From Streptomyces angustmyceticus (GTDB lineage: Bacteria > Actinomycetota > Actinomycetes > Streptomycetales > Streptomycetaceae), in assembly GCF_019933235.1 (NCBI RefSeq), contig NZ_CP082945.1, forward strand, positions 5,679,501 to 5,743,500: a stretch of 64,000 nucleotides of DNA, read 5' to 3'. Below are positions 55,667 to 64,000 of the stretch, one piece after another. The first letter of the stretch is position 1; every line of letters starts with the position of its first letter. Under the pieces are notes generated by a model. It worked only from the letters and a program-made list of their open reading frames with translations. It did no database searches and was not told the origin of the DNA. The position numbers were made by a program, and so were the translations under genes.

Positions 55667-56464
55667 CTACCGCGGTTCGGTCCCGGTGCGGCTGTCGACG
55701 AGGGCGGCGAGCCCGTCGAGGACGCGGCCGAGGCCGAACTCCCAGGCGTGCTCGGGGCTGTACGCGGCTCCGTGGGCGGTGCCCGCCGCCGTGCCGACGC
55801 GGGCGGCGGTGGGGTAGGCGCGTGGATCGAGGACCTTTTCGAGCAGGGGGGCGTTGGCGGCCCACCACTGCTCCTCGTCCATCGCGCTGTCCTGCCGGGC
55901 GGCGTGGGCCTCCGCCGCGGAGCGGGCGTGGGCCTGGACGAAGGTGAGCAGGTAGGTCAAGGCGGCGTCCATCTCGACGTCGTCGAGGCCGAGTCCGTCC
56001 AGTGCCGTCAGTTCGTGCTCGTACTTGGCCATCATCCCCGGACCCAGGGGCGGGCGGCTGGTGGAGACGGCCGCGGCCCACGGGTGCGCCTCGAACAGCG
56101 CCTTGTTCTCGTCGGCCACGGCGGTCAGCCGGGCCCGCCACGGCCGACCGGAGGTGTCGGCCCGCGGCATCCGGGCGTAGGCGGAGTCCAGCATGAGATC
56201 CAGCAGTTCGGCCTTGCCCGGCACGTAGGTGTACAGCGTCATCGGGGCCACCTTCAACTGCTGCGCGACGCGGCGCATGGTGACCGCCTCCAGGCCGTCG
56301 GCGTCCGCCAGGCCGGTGGCGACGGCGAGGACCGTGTCGATGTCCAGCCGCTGCTGCGGGCCGCGTCGCGGGGCGTCGGCGGGGACGCGCCAGAGCAATT
56401 CCAGGGAGCGGGCCGGATCACCGGCGCTGCTTCGGTCGATAGGCACGGGAACATCCTCGCCCAT
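55667..56464 (-). CDS. TetR family regulator (TetR_C_1 type)
   Basis: Repressor of 265 aa. Helix-turn-helix: IDTVLAVATGLADADGLEAVTMRRVAQQLKVAPMTLYTYVPGKAELLDLML (residues 40-90, quoted as the blocks AVTMRRVAQQL and APMTLYTYV of the TetR/Class D type). The ligand domain is long and resembles tetracycline-repressor C-terminal domains. It diverges from the VOC gene across a 35-base palindrome and probably represses both. ATG 56464. Confidence 0.85.
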   Translation of the reverse strand: MGEDVPVPIDRSSAGDPARSLELLWRVPADAPRRGPQQRLDIDTVLAVATGLADADGLEAVTMRRVAQQLKVAPMTLYTYVPGKAELLDLMLDSAYARMPRADTSGRPWRARLTAVADENKALFEAHPWAAAVSTSRPPLGPGMMAKYEHELTALDGLGLDDVEMDAALTYLLTFVQAHARSAAEAHAARQDSAMDEEQWWAANAPLLEKVLDPRAYPTAARVGTAAGTAHGAAYSPEHAWEFGLGRVLDGLAALVDSRTGTEPR

Positions 56465-56470
56465 GAAACA

Positions 56471-56505
56471 ACTTCGTACGTAGTACACTGTACTGCGTAC
56501 GAAGT
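56471..56505. promoter_or_regulatory. 35-bp TetR operator palindrome
   Basis: Arms ACTTCGTACG and CGTACGAAGT (10 bases, perfect), then one mismatched pair, then AGTAC and GTACT around a 3-base centre. It lies 7 bases before the TetR start and 26 before the VOC start, so it would block both promoters. Confidence 0.85.
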
Positions 56506-56530
56506 AGTCGTGCCTGACCAAGGAGCACTT

Positions 56531-56920
56531 GTGTCGATCACCGCTTCCGCCGTGTCCCTGAACGTCGACGACGTCGCGGCGTCCAGCGCCTTCCTCACCG
56601 GCCACTTCGGATTCCGCGAGGAGGCGGCCGCCGACGGCTTCGCCTCGCTGACCCGCGAGGACGCCGGGATGAACGTCGTCTACCTGCGCCGAGGGCTGGC
56701 CTCGCTCCCCGACGATCAGCGCGAGGACCACGCCGACGGGGTGATCCTCGCCTTCGTCGTCGACGACCTCGAAGCCGAACTGGCCCGCCTCGCCGCCGAA
56801 GGGGTCGTGATCACGATGCCGCTGCGCGAGGAGCCCTGGGGTGAACGCGCCTTCCAGGTCACCGACCCCAACGGCGTCATCGTCCAACTCGTCGACTGGA
56901 ACGCGTCCACGGGTCGCTGA
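56531..56920 (+). CDS. VOC family protein
   Basis: Protein of 129 aa. Blocks ITASAVSLNVDDVAASSAFLTGHFGF, ILAFVVDDLEAELARLAAEGV and FQVTDPNGVIVQLVDWN show the glyoxalase/bleomycin-resistance fold; the last Gln/Asp region replaces the usual Glu ligand. Controlled by the divergent TetR regulator through the 35-base operator, so probably inducible by a toxic compound that it binds or degrades. GTG 56531 follows AAGGAG. A terminator follows at 56935-56972. Confidence 0.82.
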   Translation: MSITASAVSLNVDDVAASSAFLTGHFGFREEAAADGFASLTREDAGMNVVYLRRGLASLPDDQREDHADGVILAFVVDDLEAELARLAAEGVVITMPLREEPWGERAFQVTDPNGVIVQLVDWNASTGR

Positions 56921-56934
56921 GCCGGCCGTCGGGT

Positions 56935-56972
56935 CAGTGCGGGGCGGTGCCGCGACGGGCCGCCCCGCACTG
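56935..56972 (+). terminator. terminator hairpin after VOC gene
   Basis: Perfect 13-base stem (56935-56947 with 56960-56972), 15 bases after the stop, separating the VOC gene from the KstR-controlled fadE operon. Confidence 0.7.
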
Positions 56973-57120
56973 CCCCCGGCGTGCCCACTTCCGCCGGGCG
57001 AGAGGGGGTTGTGTCCCTTTGAGGGGCGTGCTCCCTGCCGACACCTCACCGCATCCCGCCTCGAATCCGTCCGCCGGAGGTCCCGCCGCGGTCCGTCCCG
57101 GTGCTGACCTTCCGTCAGAA

Positions 57121-57138
57121 TGAAACGTGTTCTAGCCT
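57121..57138 (+). promoter_or_regulatory. perfect KstR motif over the promoter of fadE
   Basis: TGAAACGTGTTCTA (57121-57134) fits TnnAACnnGTTnnA at all eight fixed positions. It is followed by TAGCCT (57133-57138), a -10-like hexamer ending 8 bases before ATG 57146. With no ribosome site in between, the transcript is probably leaderless and KstR would cover the -10 region. Confidence 0.78.
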
Positions 57139-57145
57139 GCCCCGC

Positions 57146-59329
57146 ATGGGCATCGGAATCACACCGGAACACCGTGACCTGGCCGACGCGGCGAGGGGCT
57201 GGGCCGCGCGGGCCGTGCCGCCCGAGGAGGTCCGCAAGCTCCTCGACGGCGCGCACGGGCGGCGGGAGCGGCCCGCCCACTGGGACCAGTTGGCCGCGCA
57301 GGGCCTGCTCGGGCTCCACCTCCCCGGGACCGACGGCGGTGGCGGGGGCGACCTGCTCGACCTCGCCGTCGTGCTGGAGGAACTGGGCCGCGCCGCGTTC
57401 CCCGGCCCGTACCTGCCCACCACCCTCGCCGCCGAGCTGCTGCACCGCGACGGCGCCCACCGGCCCCTCGTACGGGCCCTCGCCGCCGGGGAACGCCTCG
57501 CCGCCGTCGCCCTCGGCCCCGGCACCCTCACCGCCGAGGCGCACGGCGACGGCTACGTCCTGGACGGCACCGCACCCCCGGTCCTGGCCGGCGGTGACGC
57601 GGACCTGATCGTGCTGCCCGCGCGCACCCCCACGGACACCGTCTGGCTCGCCGTCGACGCCGGGACGCTCGCCGTACGCGTCCAGGAGAGCGCCGACCCG
57701 ACCCGGCCGACCGCCGACGTGCGCGCGGACGCGGTGCCGGTGCCCGGCGACCGGGTGCTGCGCCTCGACGACGGCCTGGTCCGCGACACCGCCGGGGTCC
57801 TGTTCGCCGCCGAGAGCTGCGGCACGGCAGCCTGGGCACTGCACACCGCCGCGGAACACGCCAAGGTGCGCGAGCAGTTCGGCCGGCCCATCGGCCAGTT
57901 CCAGGCGGTCAAACACCTCTGCGCCGACATGCTCGTACGCTGCGAGCAGGCCCGCGCCCTGGTCTGGGACGCGGCCCGCGCGCTGCACGAGCCGCCCGGC
58001 GTCCGCGCCCTGGTCGCGGCGCTGGCCACCGCGACCGCCCTCGACGCCTCCTTCGGCTGCGCCAAGGACTGCATCCAGATCCTCGGCGGCACCGGCTTCA
58101 CCTGGGAACACGACGCCCACCTCCATCTGCGGCGGGCGACCGTCGCCCGCCAGCTGCTCGGCGCCCCGGACACCCACCGGCAGCGCGCCGCCCACCACGC
58201 CGCCGAGGGCGCCCGGCGCGCGCTGCGCCTCGAACTCCCCGCCGCGGCACAGCAGTACCGGACCGCGGCCCGCGCGGTCATCGACGGCGTACGCGGCCTC
58301 GACCCCGCGGCCGCACGGCGCGCCCTCGCCCCCGCCGGCTACGCGGCGCCGCACCTCCCCGAGCCCTACGGGCTGGGCGCGGGCCCCGTGCAGCAGCTCG
58401 CGATCCAGCAGGAGCTGGCCGACGCCCGGGTCACCGTCAGCGACCTGGGCATCGCCACCTGGGTGGTCCCCTCGCTGATCGCCCACGGCACCCGCGAGCA
58501 GCAGGAGCGCTATCTGCCGCCCTCGCTGAGCGGCGAACTGCTGTGGTGCCAGCTGTTCTCCGAGCCCGAGGCCGGCTCGGACCTGGCCTCCCTGCGGACC
58601 CGCGCGGAGCGGGTGGACGGCGGCTGGCGGGTCAACGGGCAGAAGGTGTGGACCTCGGCGGCGCAGTGGGCGGGCCACGGCATCCTGCTCGCCCGCACCG
58701 ACCCGGACGCGCCCAAGCACCAGGGACTGACCTTCTTCGTCGTCGACATGAAGACCCCCGGCATCGCCGTCCGCCCGCTGAAGGAGATCACCGGCGACGC
58801 CCTCTTCAACGAGGTCTACTTCGACGAGGTGCTGCTGCCGGCCGACGCGGTGGTCGGCGCGGTCGGCGACGGCTGGAAGGTGGCCCGTACCACCCTGGAC
58901 AACGAACGCGTCCACATGGCCGACCAGATGACCTTCGACACCGGCCTGGCGGCCCTGCTCGACCGCGCCGCCGCGCGGGACGGCTCGGTGCGGGCGAGGG
59001 CGGGCGCGCTGGCCGCCGAGGCGCACGCCCTGGGCTGCATCGGGCTGCGCACCACGCTCCAGCAGGTGTCGGGCCTGGAGCCGGGGGCGGGCGCCAGCAT
59101 CCGCAAGCTGGTGCAGACCCCGCACCAGCAGAAGGTCGCCGAGCTGGCCCTGGAGCTGCTCGGGCCGGACGGCGCGGTGCGCGAGGGGGCCGGCGAACGG
59201 GCCCTGCACGGCTTCCTGATGTCGCGCTGCCTGACCATCGCCGGCGGCACCACCCAGGTGCAGCTGAACGTCGTCGCGGAGCGGCTGCTCGGCCTGCCCC
59301 GGGACCCGGAGCCCCGCCCCCTGATCTGA
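57146..59329 (+). CDS. two-domain acyl-CoA dehydrogenase (FadE34-like)
   Basis: Flavoprotein of 727 aa made of two acyl-CoA dehydrogenase units. The first (about 1-370) ends in AAEHAKVREQFGRPIGQFQAVKHLCADM and KDCIQILGGTGFTWEHD; the second (about 380-727) has LWCQLFSEPEAGSDLASLRTRAERVDGGWRVNGQKVWTS, TTLDNERVHMADQM and TIAGGTTQVQLNVVAERLLGLPRDP. Fused FadEs such as M. tuberculosis FadE34 dehydrogenate steroid side-chain CoA thioesters. ATG 57146, directly behind a perfect KstR motif and without ribosome site, makes it likely leaderless. First gene of an operon with the Ltp-like gene. Confidence 0.9.
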   Translation: MGIGITPEHRDLADAARGWAARAVPPEEVRKLLDGAHGRRERPAHWDQLAAQGLLGLHLPGTDGGGGGDLLDLAVVLEELGRAAFPGPYLPTTLAAELLHRDGAHRPLVRALAAGERLAAVALGPGTLTAEAHGDGYVLDGTAPPVLAGGDADLIVLPARTPTDTVWLAVDAGTLAVRVQESADPTRPTADVRADAVPVPGDRVLRLDDGLVRDTAGVLFAAESCGTAAWALHTAAEHAKVREQFGRPIGQFQAVKHLCADMLVRCEQARALVWDAARALHEPPGVRALVAALATATALDASFGCAKDCIQILGGTGFTWEHDAHLHLRRATVARQLLGAPDTHRQRAAHHAAEGARRALRLELPAAAQQYRTAARAVIDGVRGLDPAAARRALAPAGYAAPHLPEPYGLGAGPVQQLAIQQELADARVTVSDLGIATWVVPSLIAHGTREQQERYLPPSLSGELLWCQLFSEPEAGSDLASLRTRAERVDGGWRVNGQKVWTSAAQWAGHGILLARTDPDAPKHQGLTFFVVDMKTPGIAVRPLKEITGDALFNEVYFDEVLLPADAVVGAVGDGWKVARTTLDNERVHMADQMTFDTGLAALLDRAAARDGSVRARAGALAAEAHALGCIGLRTTLQQVSGLEPGAGASIRKLVQTPHQQKVAELALELLGPDGAVREGAGERALHGFLMSRCLTIAGGTTQVQLNVVAERLLGLPRDPEPRPLI

Positions 59330-59364
59330 ACTCCCCGTATCCGGCCGCTTCCAGGAGGACATCC

Positions 59365-60558
59365 ATGGCTGGCAAGGCGTACGTCGTAGGCGTCGGGATG
59401 ACGAAGTTCGAGAAGCCCGAGACCCGCGAGTGGCAGTACTGGGACATGGCGGAGGAGGCGGGCACCGAGGCGCTCGCCGACGCGGGCATCGGCTACGAGG
59501 CGGTCGAGCAGCTGCCGGTCGGCTTCTGCTACCAGGCCTCGACGGCCGGCCAGCGCGCCGCGTACGAACTGGGCCTGACCGGCATCCCGGTCTACAACGT
59601 CAACAACAACTGCGCGACCGCCTCCACCGCGCTGATGATGGCGCGCCAGTTCGTCGAGGCCGGGATCAACGACTGCGTGATGGCGCTCGGCTTCGAGAAG
59701 ATGAAGCGGGGCGCGCTGGGCGGCGGCGCGGACAGCGGCGACTTCCGGACGTCGCCGGTGGCCCGCCACTACGGGGTGATGGCCGCCGCCCACGGCTTCG
59801 AGATGACCCCGCCCACGGCCCAGATCTTCGGCAACGCGGCCCGCGAGCACATGGAGCGCCACGGCACCACCGCCGAACAGCTCGCCGCGGTCGGCGCCAA
59901 GAACCACCGGCACTCCGCCCACAACCCCCGCGCCCAGTTCCGGGACGTCTACACGGTCGAGGAGGTCCTCGCCGCGAAGACCATCCACCGGCCGCTGACC
60001 CGGTTGCAGTGCTCTCCGACGTCCGACGGCGCGGCCGCCGCCGTGGTCGCCTCCGAGCGGTTCGTGCGCGAACACGGGCTGGCCGACCGGGCGGTGGAGA
60101 TCGTCGCGCAGGCCATGACGACGGACACCGAGGAGAGCTTCGCGTCCGGGTCCTGCATCGACGCCGTCGGCAAGCCCATGACGCGGGCCGCGGCCCGGCA
60201 GGCGTTCGCGGCCGGCGGCCTCGGCATCGAGGACGTCGACGTCATCGAGCTGCACGACTGCTTCTCGGTCAACGAGCTGCTGACGTACGAGGCGCTGGGC
60301 ATGTGCGCGGACGGGGAGTCGGGGAAGCTGGTCGCCGACGGCGCCACGACCTACGGCGGCCGGTGGGTGGTCAACCCGTCCGGCGGCCTGATCTCCAAGG
60401 GGCATCCGCTGGGCGCGACGGGGCTGGCCCAGACCGCCGAACTGGTCTGGCAGCTCCGCGGCACGGCGGGCGAGCGACAGGTCCCCGGCGCCCGGGTGGG
60501 CCTGGCCCACAACATCGGCCTGGGCGGGGCCGCGGTGGTGACGGTGCTGCGAAGGTGA
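59365..60558 (+). CDS. lipid-transfer/SCPx-type thiolase (Ltp1-like)
   Basis: Thiolase-fold protein of 397 aa, 35 bases after fadE. The N-terminus YVVGVGMTKFEKPETREWQYWDMAEEAGTEALADAGI and the block IPVYNVNNNCATASTALMMAR (catalytic Cys) match mycobacterial Ltp1 (Rv2790c). GGLISKGHPLGATGLAQ holds the His, and LAHNIGLGGAAVV the C-terminal end. No SCP2 domain is attached. Probable function: thiolysis of branched or steroid 3-ketoacyl-CoA. ATG 59365 has CAGGAGG 6 bases upstream. Confidence 0.88.
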   Translation: MAGKAYVVGVGMTKFEKPETREWQYWDMAEEAGTEALADAGIGYEAVEQLPVGFCYQASTAGQRAAYELGLTGIPVYNVNNNCATASTALMMARQFVEAGINDCVMALGFEKMKRGALGGGADSGDFRTSPVARHYGVMAAAHGFEMTPPTAQIFGNAAREHMERHGTTAEQLAAVGAKNHRHSAHNPRAQFRDVYTVEEVLAAKTIHRPLTRLQCSPTSDGAAAAVVASERFVREHGLADRAVEIVAQAMTTDTEESFASGSCIDAVGKPMTRAAARQAFAAGGLGIEDVDVIELHDCFSVNELLTYEALGMCADGESGKLVADGATTYGGRWVVNPSGGLISKGHPLGATGLAQTAELVWQLRGTAGERQVPGARVGLAHNIGLGGAAVVTVLRR

Positions 60559-60630
60559 GCGGGGCGGTGCGGTCGTCCCGCCCCCGTCGTTGTGGCCGTC
60601 CGGCGGTGCGGGAGTCCTCCCCGCCGCGGG

Positions 60631-60681
60631 TGCGGTCATCCTGCCGGTGCGGTCATCCTGCCGGTGCGGTAATCCCGCCGT
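60631..60681. repeat. 17-bp tandem repeat, three copies
   Basis: TGCGGTCATCCTGCCGG at 60631-60647 and 60648-60664, with a third, diverged copy at 60665-60681. The rest of the 60559-60875 gap between the Ltp-like gene and the MFS gene shows no supported gene. Confidence 0.85.
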
Positions 60682-60875
60682 TTTCTTGGGTAGTTGGCCC
60701 TTCGGGGGCACTCCCGTCCCCTAGGGGCCAGCCCCTACGGCGCCTGCGCACCCCTGAGCCCCGCCCCCTCACGGCCCCGGCCCCCGCCCGAGTCCTCCGC
60801 CCGGCGGCCTGGGTCCCCGGCCGGATGGCCTGTGCACCGATATACCGATGCGGGATTCAAGCGGCGAATGCGAGC

Positions 60876-62321
60876 ATGGGCGGCATGCCGCCGATAGCCG
60901 CCCCCGCCACCCTGCCCGGAACCACCCGCCGGACGGCCGCACCGGCCTGGCTGGTGATGGTGCTGGTGTGTGCGGGGCAGTTCCTGGTCGTCCTGGACGT
61001 CTCCGTCGTCAATGTGGCCCTGCCCGCCATGCGGACCGGGCTGGGCCTGAGCGAACTGGGCCTGCAGTGGATCGTCAACGCGTACGTGATCACCTTCGCC
61101 GGCTTCATGCTGCTCGGCGGCCGGGCCGCCGATCTCTTCGGCCGTAAGCGGATCTTCGTCCTCGGGCTGGCGCTGTTCACCGTCGCGAGCCTGGGCGGCG
61201 GGCTGGCCCAGCAGCCCTGGCAGCTGATCGCGGCCCGGACGGTCCAGGGCATCGGCGCCGCCGTGCTCTCGCCGGCCACCCTCACCATCCTCACCACGTC
61301 GTTTCCGGCCGGTCCGGCCCGTACGCGTGCCATCGCCACCTGGACGGCGGTCGGCGCCGGCGGTGGCGCGGTGGGCGGTCTGGTCGGCGGGGTGCTCACC
61401 GAATACCTGTCCTGGCGCTGGGTGTTGCTGATCAACGTCCCGGTGGGGGCGCTGGTGCTGGCCGGCGCGGTGCTGTGGCTCACCGAGAGCAGGCAGGGTG
61501 CCGCGCGGCGGCTGGACGTGCCCGGCGCGGTGCTGGTGACCGCCGGGCTCGCGCTGGTGGCCTACGGGATCGTGCAGACCGAGACGGTCGGCTGGGCCTC
61601 GGCCGCCGCGCTGCTGCCGCTGGCCGCCGGGCTGGTCGTGATCGCGGTGTTCCTGGCCGTCGAGGCGCGCGCCAAGGCGCCGCTGATGCCGCTGGCGCTC
61701 TTCCGGGTGCGCTCGGTCTCGTCGGCGAACGGGGCGATGGTGCTGGCCGGCGCCGCGATGTTCTCGATGTGGTACTTCCTGTCGCTGTATGTGCAGAACG
61801 TGCTGGGCTACCGGCCCCTGGAGGCCGGGCTCTCCTTCATCCCGCACTCGCTGTCCATCGTGCTCGGCTCCAAGATCGGGCCGCGGCTGATGAACCGGGT
61901 GGGCGCCAAGACCCTGGCCGTCACCGGTGCGGTGATCTCCGCGTCCGGTATGGCGTGGCAGGGCACGATGGACGTCCACGGCACCTACCTCGGCACGATC
62001 CTCGGCCCCGGCATCCTGATGGCGCTGGGCGCGGGCCTGACCGCGACGCCGATCGCGGCGATCGCCACGTCCGGTGCCGACCCCGCCGACCAGGGCCTGG
62101 TCTCCGGACTGATCAACACCTCCCGCCAGATGGGCGGCGCGCTGGGCCTGTCGGTCCTGTCGACCGTCGCCGCGACCCGCAGCGCGGCCGGGCACGGCCC
62201 GAAGGCCCTGGCGGACGGGTACGGTCTGGCCTTCCACGTCGGCGGCGGGATCCTGCTGGGCAGCATCGTGCTGATGGTCCTCGCGCTGCCCCGGCGACCG
62301 GCGGACGCCGCCCACGACTGA
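60876..62321 (+). CDS. DHA2-family MFS drug exporter
   Basis: Proton-driven multidrug exporter of about 481 aa with 14 helices. Motif D1 LDVSVVNVALPAM, motif A LLGGRAADLFGRKRIF, motif C GAGGGAVGGLVGGVLTEYLSWRW are all present. Unlike the pump at 19671 there is no C-terminal soluble domain. Start ATG 60876 is uncertain; ATG 60885 is close by and the upstream sequence has no clear ribosome site. Substrate unknown. No adjacent regulator except the two-component genes that follow on the other strand. Confidence 0.87.
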   Translation: MGGMPPIAAPATLPGTTRRTAAPAWLVMVLVCAGQFLVVLDVSVVNVALPAMRTGLGLSELGLQWIVNAYVITFAGFMLLGGRAADLFGRKRIFVLGLALFTVASLGGGLAQQPWQLIAARTVQGIGAAVLSPATLTILTTSFPAGPARTRAIATWTAVGAGGGAVGGLVGGVLTEYLSWRWVLLINVPVGALVLAGAVLWLTESRQGAARRLDVPGAVLVTAGLALVAYGIVQTETVGWASAAALLPLAAGLVVIAVFLAVEARAKAPLMPLALFRVRSVSSANGAMVLAGAAMFSMWYFLSLYVQNVLGYRPLEAGLSFIPHSLSIVLGSKIGPRLMNRVGAKTLAVTGAVISASGMAWQGTMDVHGTYLGTILGPGILMALGAGLTATPIAAIATSGADPADQGLVSGLINTSRQMGGALGLSVLSTVAATRSAAGHGPKALADGYGLAFHVGGGILLGSIVLMVLALPRRPADAAHD

Positions 62322-62358
62322 GCCGCGAGCGGGCCCCGGCTCCCGCGTCGGCCCCCAC

Positions 62359-62964
62359 CTACAGCCAGCCGTTGCGCCGTGCGGCCCGCACCGCCTCCAT
62401 GCGGTTGCGGGTGCCGGTCTTGCCGATGGCGGCGGAGAGGTAGTTGCGGACGGTGGCCTGGGAGAGGTGGAGCCGGCCGGCGATGTCGGCGACGGTGGCG
62501 CCGTCCACGGCGGCGGTCAGGACGTCGCGTTCGCGCTGGGTCAGGGGGTTGGGGCCGGCGCTCAGCGCCGCCGCGGCGAGACCGGGGTCGATCACCCGCT
62601 CGCCGGCGAGCACCCGGCGGATCGCCGCCGCCAGATCCTCCACCGGGCCGTCCTTCACCAGGAAGCCGGAGGCCCCGGCCTCCATCGCACGGCGCAGATA
62701 GCCGGGCCGGCCGAAGGTCGTCACGATGAGGACCTTGCAGGACGGCAGTTCCGTGCGCAGGTCGGCCGCGGCGTCCAGGCCGCTGCGGCCGGGCAGTTCG
62801 ATGTCCAGGAGCGCGATGTCGGGACGGGCTTCCAGGGCGGCGGCGACGATCTGGTCGCCCGCCGCGACCTGGGCCACGACCCGCATGTCCTCCTCCAGGT
62901 CGAGCAGCAGCGCCAGCGCGCCCCGCATCATTCCCTGGTCCTCCGCCAGCAGGACCTTGATCAC
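62359..62964 (-). CDS. NarL/LuxR family response regulator
   Basis: Response regulator of 201 aa. Receiver domain: VLLAEDQGMMRG (acidic pair), phosphoacceptor Asp in IALLDIELPG, Thr in LIVTTFG, Lys in FLVKDGPVED. LuxR helix-turn-helix: LTQRERDVLTAAVDGATVADIAGRLHLSQATVRNYLSAAIGKTG. It is the partner of the kinase just upstream, whose stop it overlaps (GTGA at 62961-62964). Signal unknown; the adjacent MFS pump is a candidate target. Confidence 0.92.
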   Translation of the reverse strand: MIKVLLAEDQGMMRGALALLLDLEEDMRVVAQVAAGDQIVAAALEARPDIALLDIELPGRSGLDAAADLRTELPSCKVLIVTTFGRPGYLRRAMEAGASGFLVKDGPVEDLAAAIRRVLAGERVIDPGLAAAALSAGPNPLTQRERDVLTAAVDGATVADIAGRLHLSQATVRNYLSAAIGKTGTRNRMEAVRAARRNGWL

Positions 62965-64000
62965 CTGGTCAACTCCTCCACGTCCGCCATATCGCCCGTG
63001 CCGACCGGCAGTTCGGCCGTGACACGGAAGCCGCGCCGGCCGTCCGGGCCGCTGCGCAGGGTGCCGCCCACCGCGGCCAGCCGCTCGGCCAGCCCCTTCA
63101 GGCCGGTGCCGCCCACGGGCCCCGAAGAGCCGGCCGCCGCCGGGGTGTCCGGTGCGCCGGAACCCCGTGCGGGGTCCGGACGGCCAGGGTCCGCCGTGCC
63201 GTAGGCGCCGTCCGTACCGCTCCGCCCGCCGGCCGCCCCGCCGCCGTCCGGGTCGTCGCCGCCTCCGGGGATGCGGTCGCGGTGCCTGGCCGGGCCGGGT
63301 GTCGCGGCAGCACCGGAGCTTACGGGACCGCGGCCGTCGTCCGTGATCGTCAGCCGGACCCGCTCCTCGTCGGCGTGCACGTCGATCTCGCAGCGGGTGG
63401 CGCCGCTGTGCCGGACGGTGTTGGTGACGCCCTCGCGGACCACCCAGCCCAGCAGCGCGCCGGCCTGCGGGGGCAGCGGCGGCCCCGCCTGCCGTACGAC
63501 GGGCTCGATCCCGGCCGCCTCCAGCGCCGAACGGGCCCGGTCGAGTTCGGTGGTCAGGCTGCCCTCGCGGTAGCCGGTGACCGCCTCGCGGATCTCGGTC
63601 AGCGCCTGCCGGCCGACCGCCTCGATGTCGGCGGCCTGGGCGAGCGCCGCCTCCAGGTCGCGCGGGGCCAGGCGGCGGACCGCCTCGGCCTTGACCACCA
63701 CGACGGACAGGGTGTGCCCCAGCAGGTCGTGCAGATCGCGGGAGAAGCGCAGCCGCTCCTTCTCGACGGCGCTGCGGGCCAGCTCCTGGCGGGTGGTGTT
63801 CAGCTCCTGGATGGTGTCGAAGAGGCTGAGGACCGTGGCCGTCACCGCGCCGGACAGGAAGCTGCCGTAACCGATGCCGAACGAGCCCCACGGCTGGTCG
63901 TTGTGGCCGCCGGCCAGATACCCGGCCGTGCCGCTGAGCGAGATCAGCCAGAGGGCGAGCTTCTTGCCGCGCAGGGCGCGGACCGTGCCCGAGGCCAGCG
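62961..64000 (-). CDS. two-component histidine kinase (DesK-like), truncated by window end
   Basis: Sensor kinase, at least 346 codons, running off the right end on its N-terminal side. Two membrane-like segments occur near 63890-63990. Phosphoacceptor: ERLRFSRDLHDLLGHTLSVVVVKAEAVRR (HisKA_3). ATPase domain: WVVREGVTNTVRHSG (N box) and LTITDDGRGP (G1). Then about 70 residues of Gly/Ala/Pro/Asp/Arg-rich sequence interrupt the domain before GGTGLKGLAERLAAVGG (G2). The insertion is longer than is usual for the family and is probably a disordered ATP-lid. Coupled to the response regulator by GTGA overlap. Confidence 0.9.
   Translation of the reverse strand, partial: LASGTVRALRGKKLALWLISLSGTAGYLAGGHNDQPWGSFGIGYGSFLSGAVTATVLSLFDTIQELNTTRQELARSAVEKERLRFSRDLHDLLGHTLSVVVVKAEAVRRLAPRDLEAALAQAADIEAVGRQALTEIREAVTGYREGSLTTELDRARSALEAAGIEPVVRQAGPPLPPQAGALLGWVVREGVTNTVRHSGATRCEIDVHADEERVRLTITDDGRGPVSSGAAATPGPARHRDRIPGGGDDPDGGGAAGGRSGTDGAYGTADPGRPDPARGSGAPDTPAAAGSSGPVGGTGLKGLAERLAAVGGTLRSGPDGRRGFRVTAELPVGTGDMADVEELTR

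Noticed and set aside
55667-59362. 1231-codon open frame on the minus strand
   Set aside because: Only the TetR gene 55667-56464 is real; the rest is the shadow of the FadE gene.

Overview
The window looks like a chromosomal segment of a Streptomyces or a close relative. The DNA is very GC-rich, most codons end in G or C, GTG and TTG starts are common, and the gene families are typical of that group: DUF6230/DUF6114 pair, DUF5336, mycothiol-dependent DinB-like enzyme, F420/LLM oxidoreductase, TipA-type MerR regulator, ECF sigma factor. No rRNA, tRNA, CRISPR array, transposase or prophage gene was seen.

Layout. Positions 1-16000 hold mixed housekeeping and stress genes: two DoxX genes, a VOC protein, a cobalt/nickel permease behind a cobalamin riboswitch, a MarR-hydrolase operon, a nucleoside-kinase-like protein, a TipA-like regulator, a methyltransferase, GNAT and DedA proteins, an FAD/NAD(P)-binding protein, a PhoD-type phosphatase and a secreted HNH nuclease. 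Positions 15690-17209 hold a FetB-type permease followed by a yybP-ykoY (manganese) riboswitch and a TMEM165/GDT1 cation exporter. Positions 17337-30156 hold a HAD phosphatase, a peptidoglycan-binding membrane protein, an MFS pump fused to a MarR-like domain, a MhuD-like heme-degrading enzyme, a DUF2000/AraC pair, a ProP-type symporter, an ECF sigma operon and a stand-alone ctaD with a coupled small membrane protein. Positions 30222-32076 hold three envelope or secreted proteins, including the DUF6114/DUF6230 pair.

Two coordinated systems stand out. First, 36676-42720 is one five-gene operon on the minus strand, behind a second cobalamin riboswitch. It encodes a surface-anchored alpha/alpha-toroid protein, a second surface protein and a complete ECF transporter (T, fused A-A', S). 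I read it as a candidate corrinoid-capture and uptake system, with cobalt uptake (1503-2678) under the same kind of switch. Second, 32379-60558 contains a KstR-type sterol regulon: CYP125, a FadA5-like thiolase, an MBL hydrolase, aldehyde dehydrogenase plus ferredoxin, a KstR-like TetR repressor, a two-domain FadE and an Ltp1-like thiolase. I find three perfect and three one-mismatch copies of the KstR motif TnnAACnnGTTnnA, all in promoter regions. One lies in front of a glycosyltransferase-methyltransferase-toroid operon, which ties that uncharacterised module to sterol control.

The right end carries an amidase, further methyltransferase and TetR/VOC genes with a 35-bp palindromic operator, an MFS pump, and a response regulator with a histidine kinase that runs off the window. 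Starts were moved from the longest open frame wherever a ribosome-binding site or an operator argued for it.
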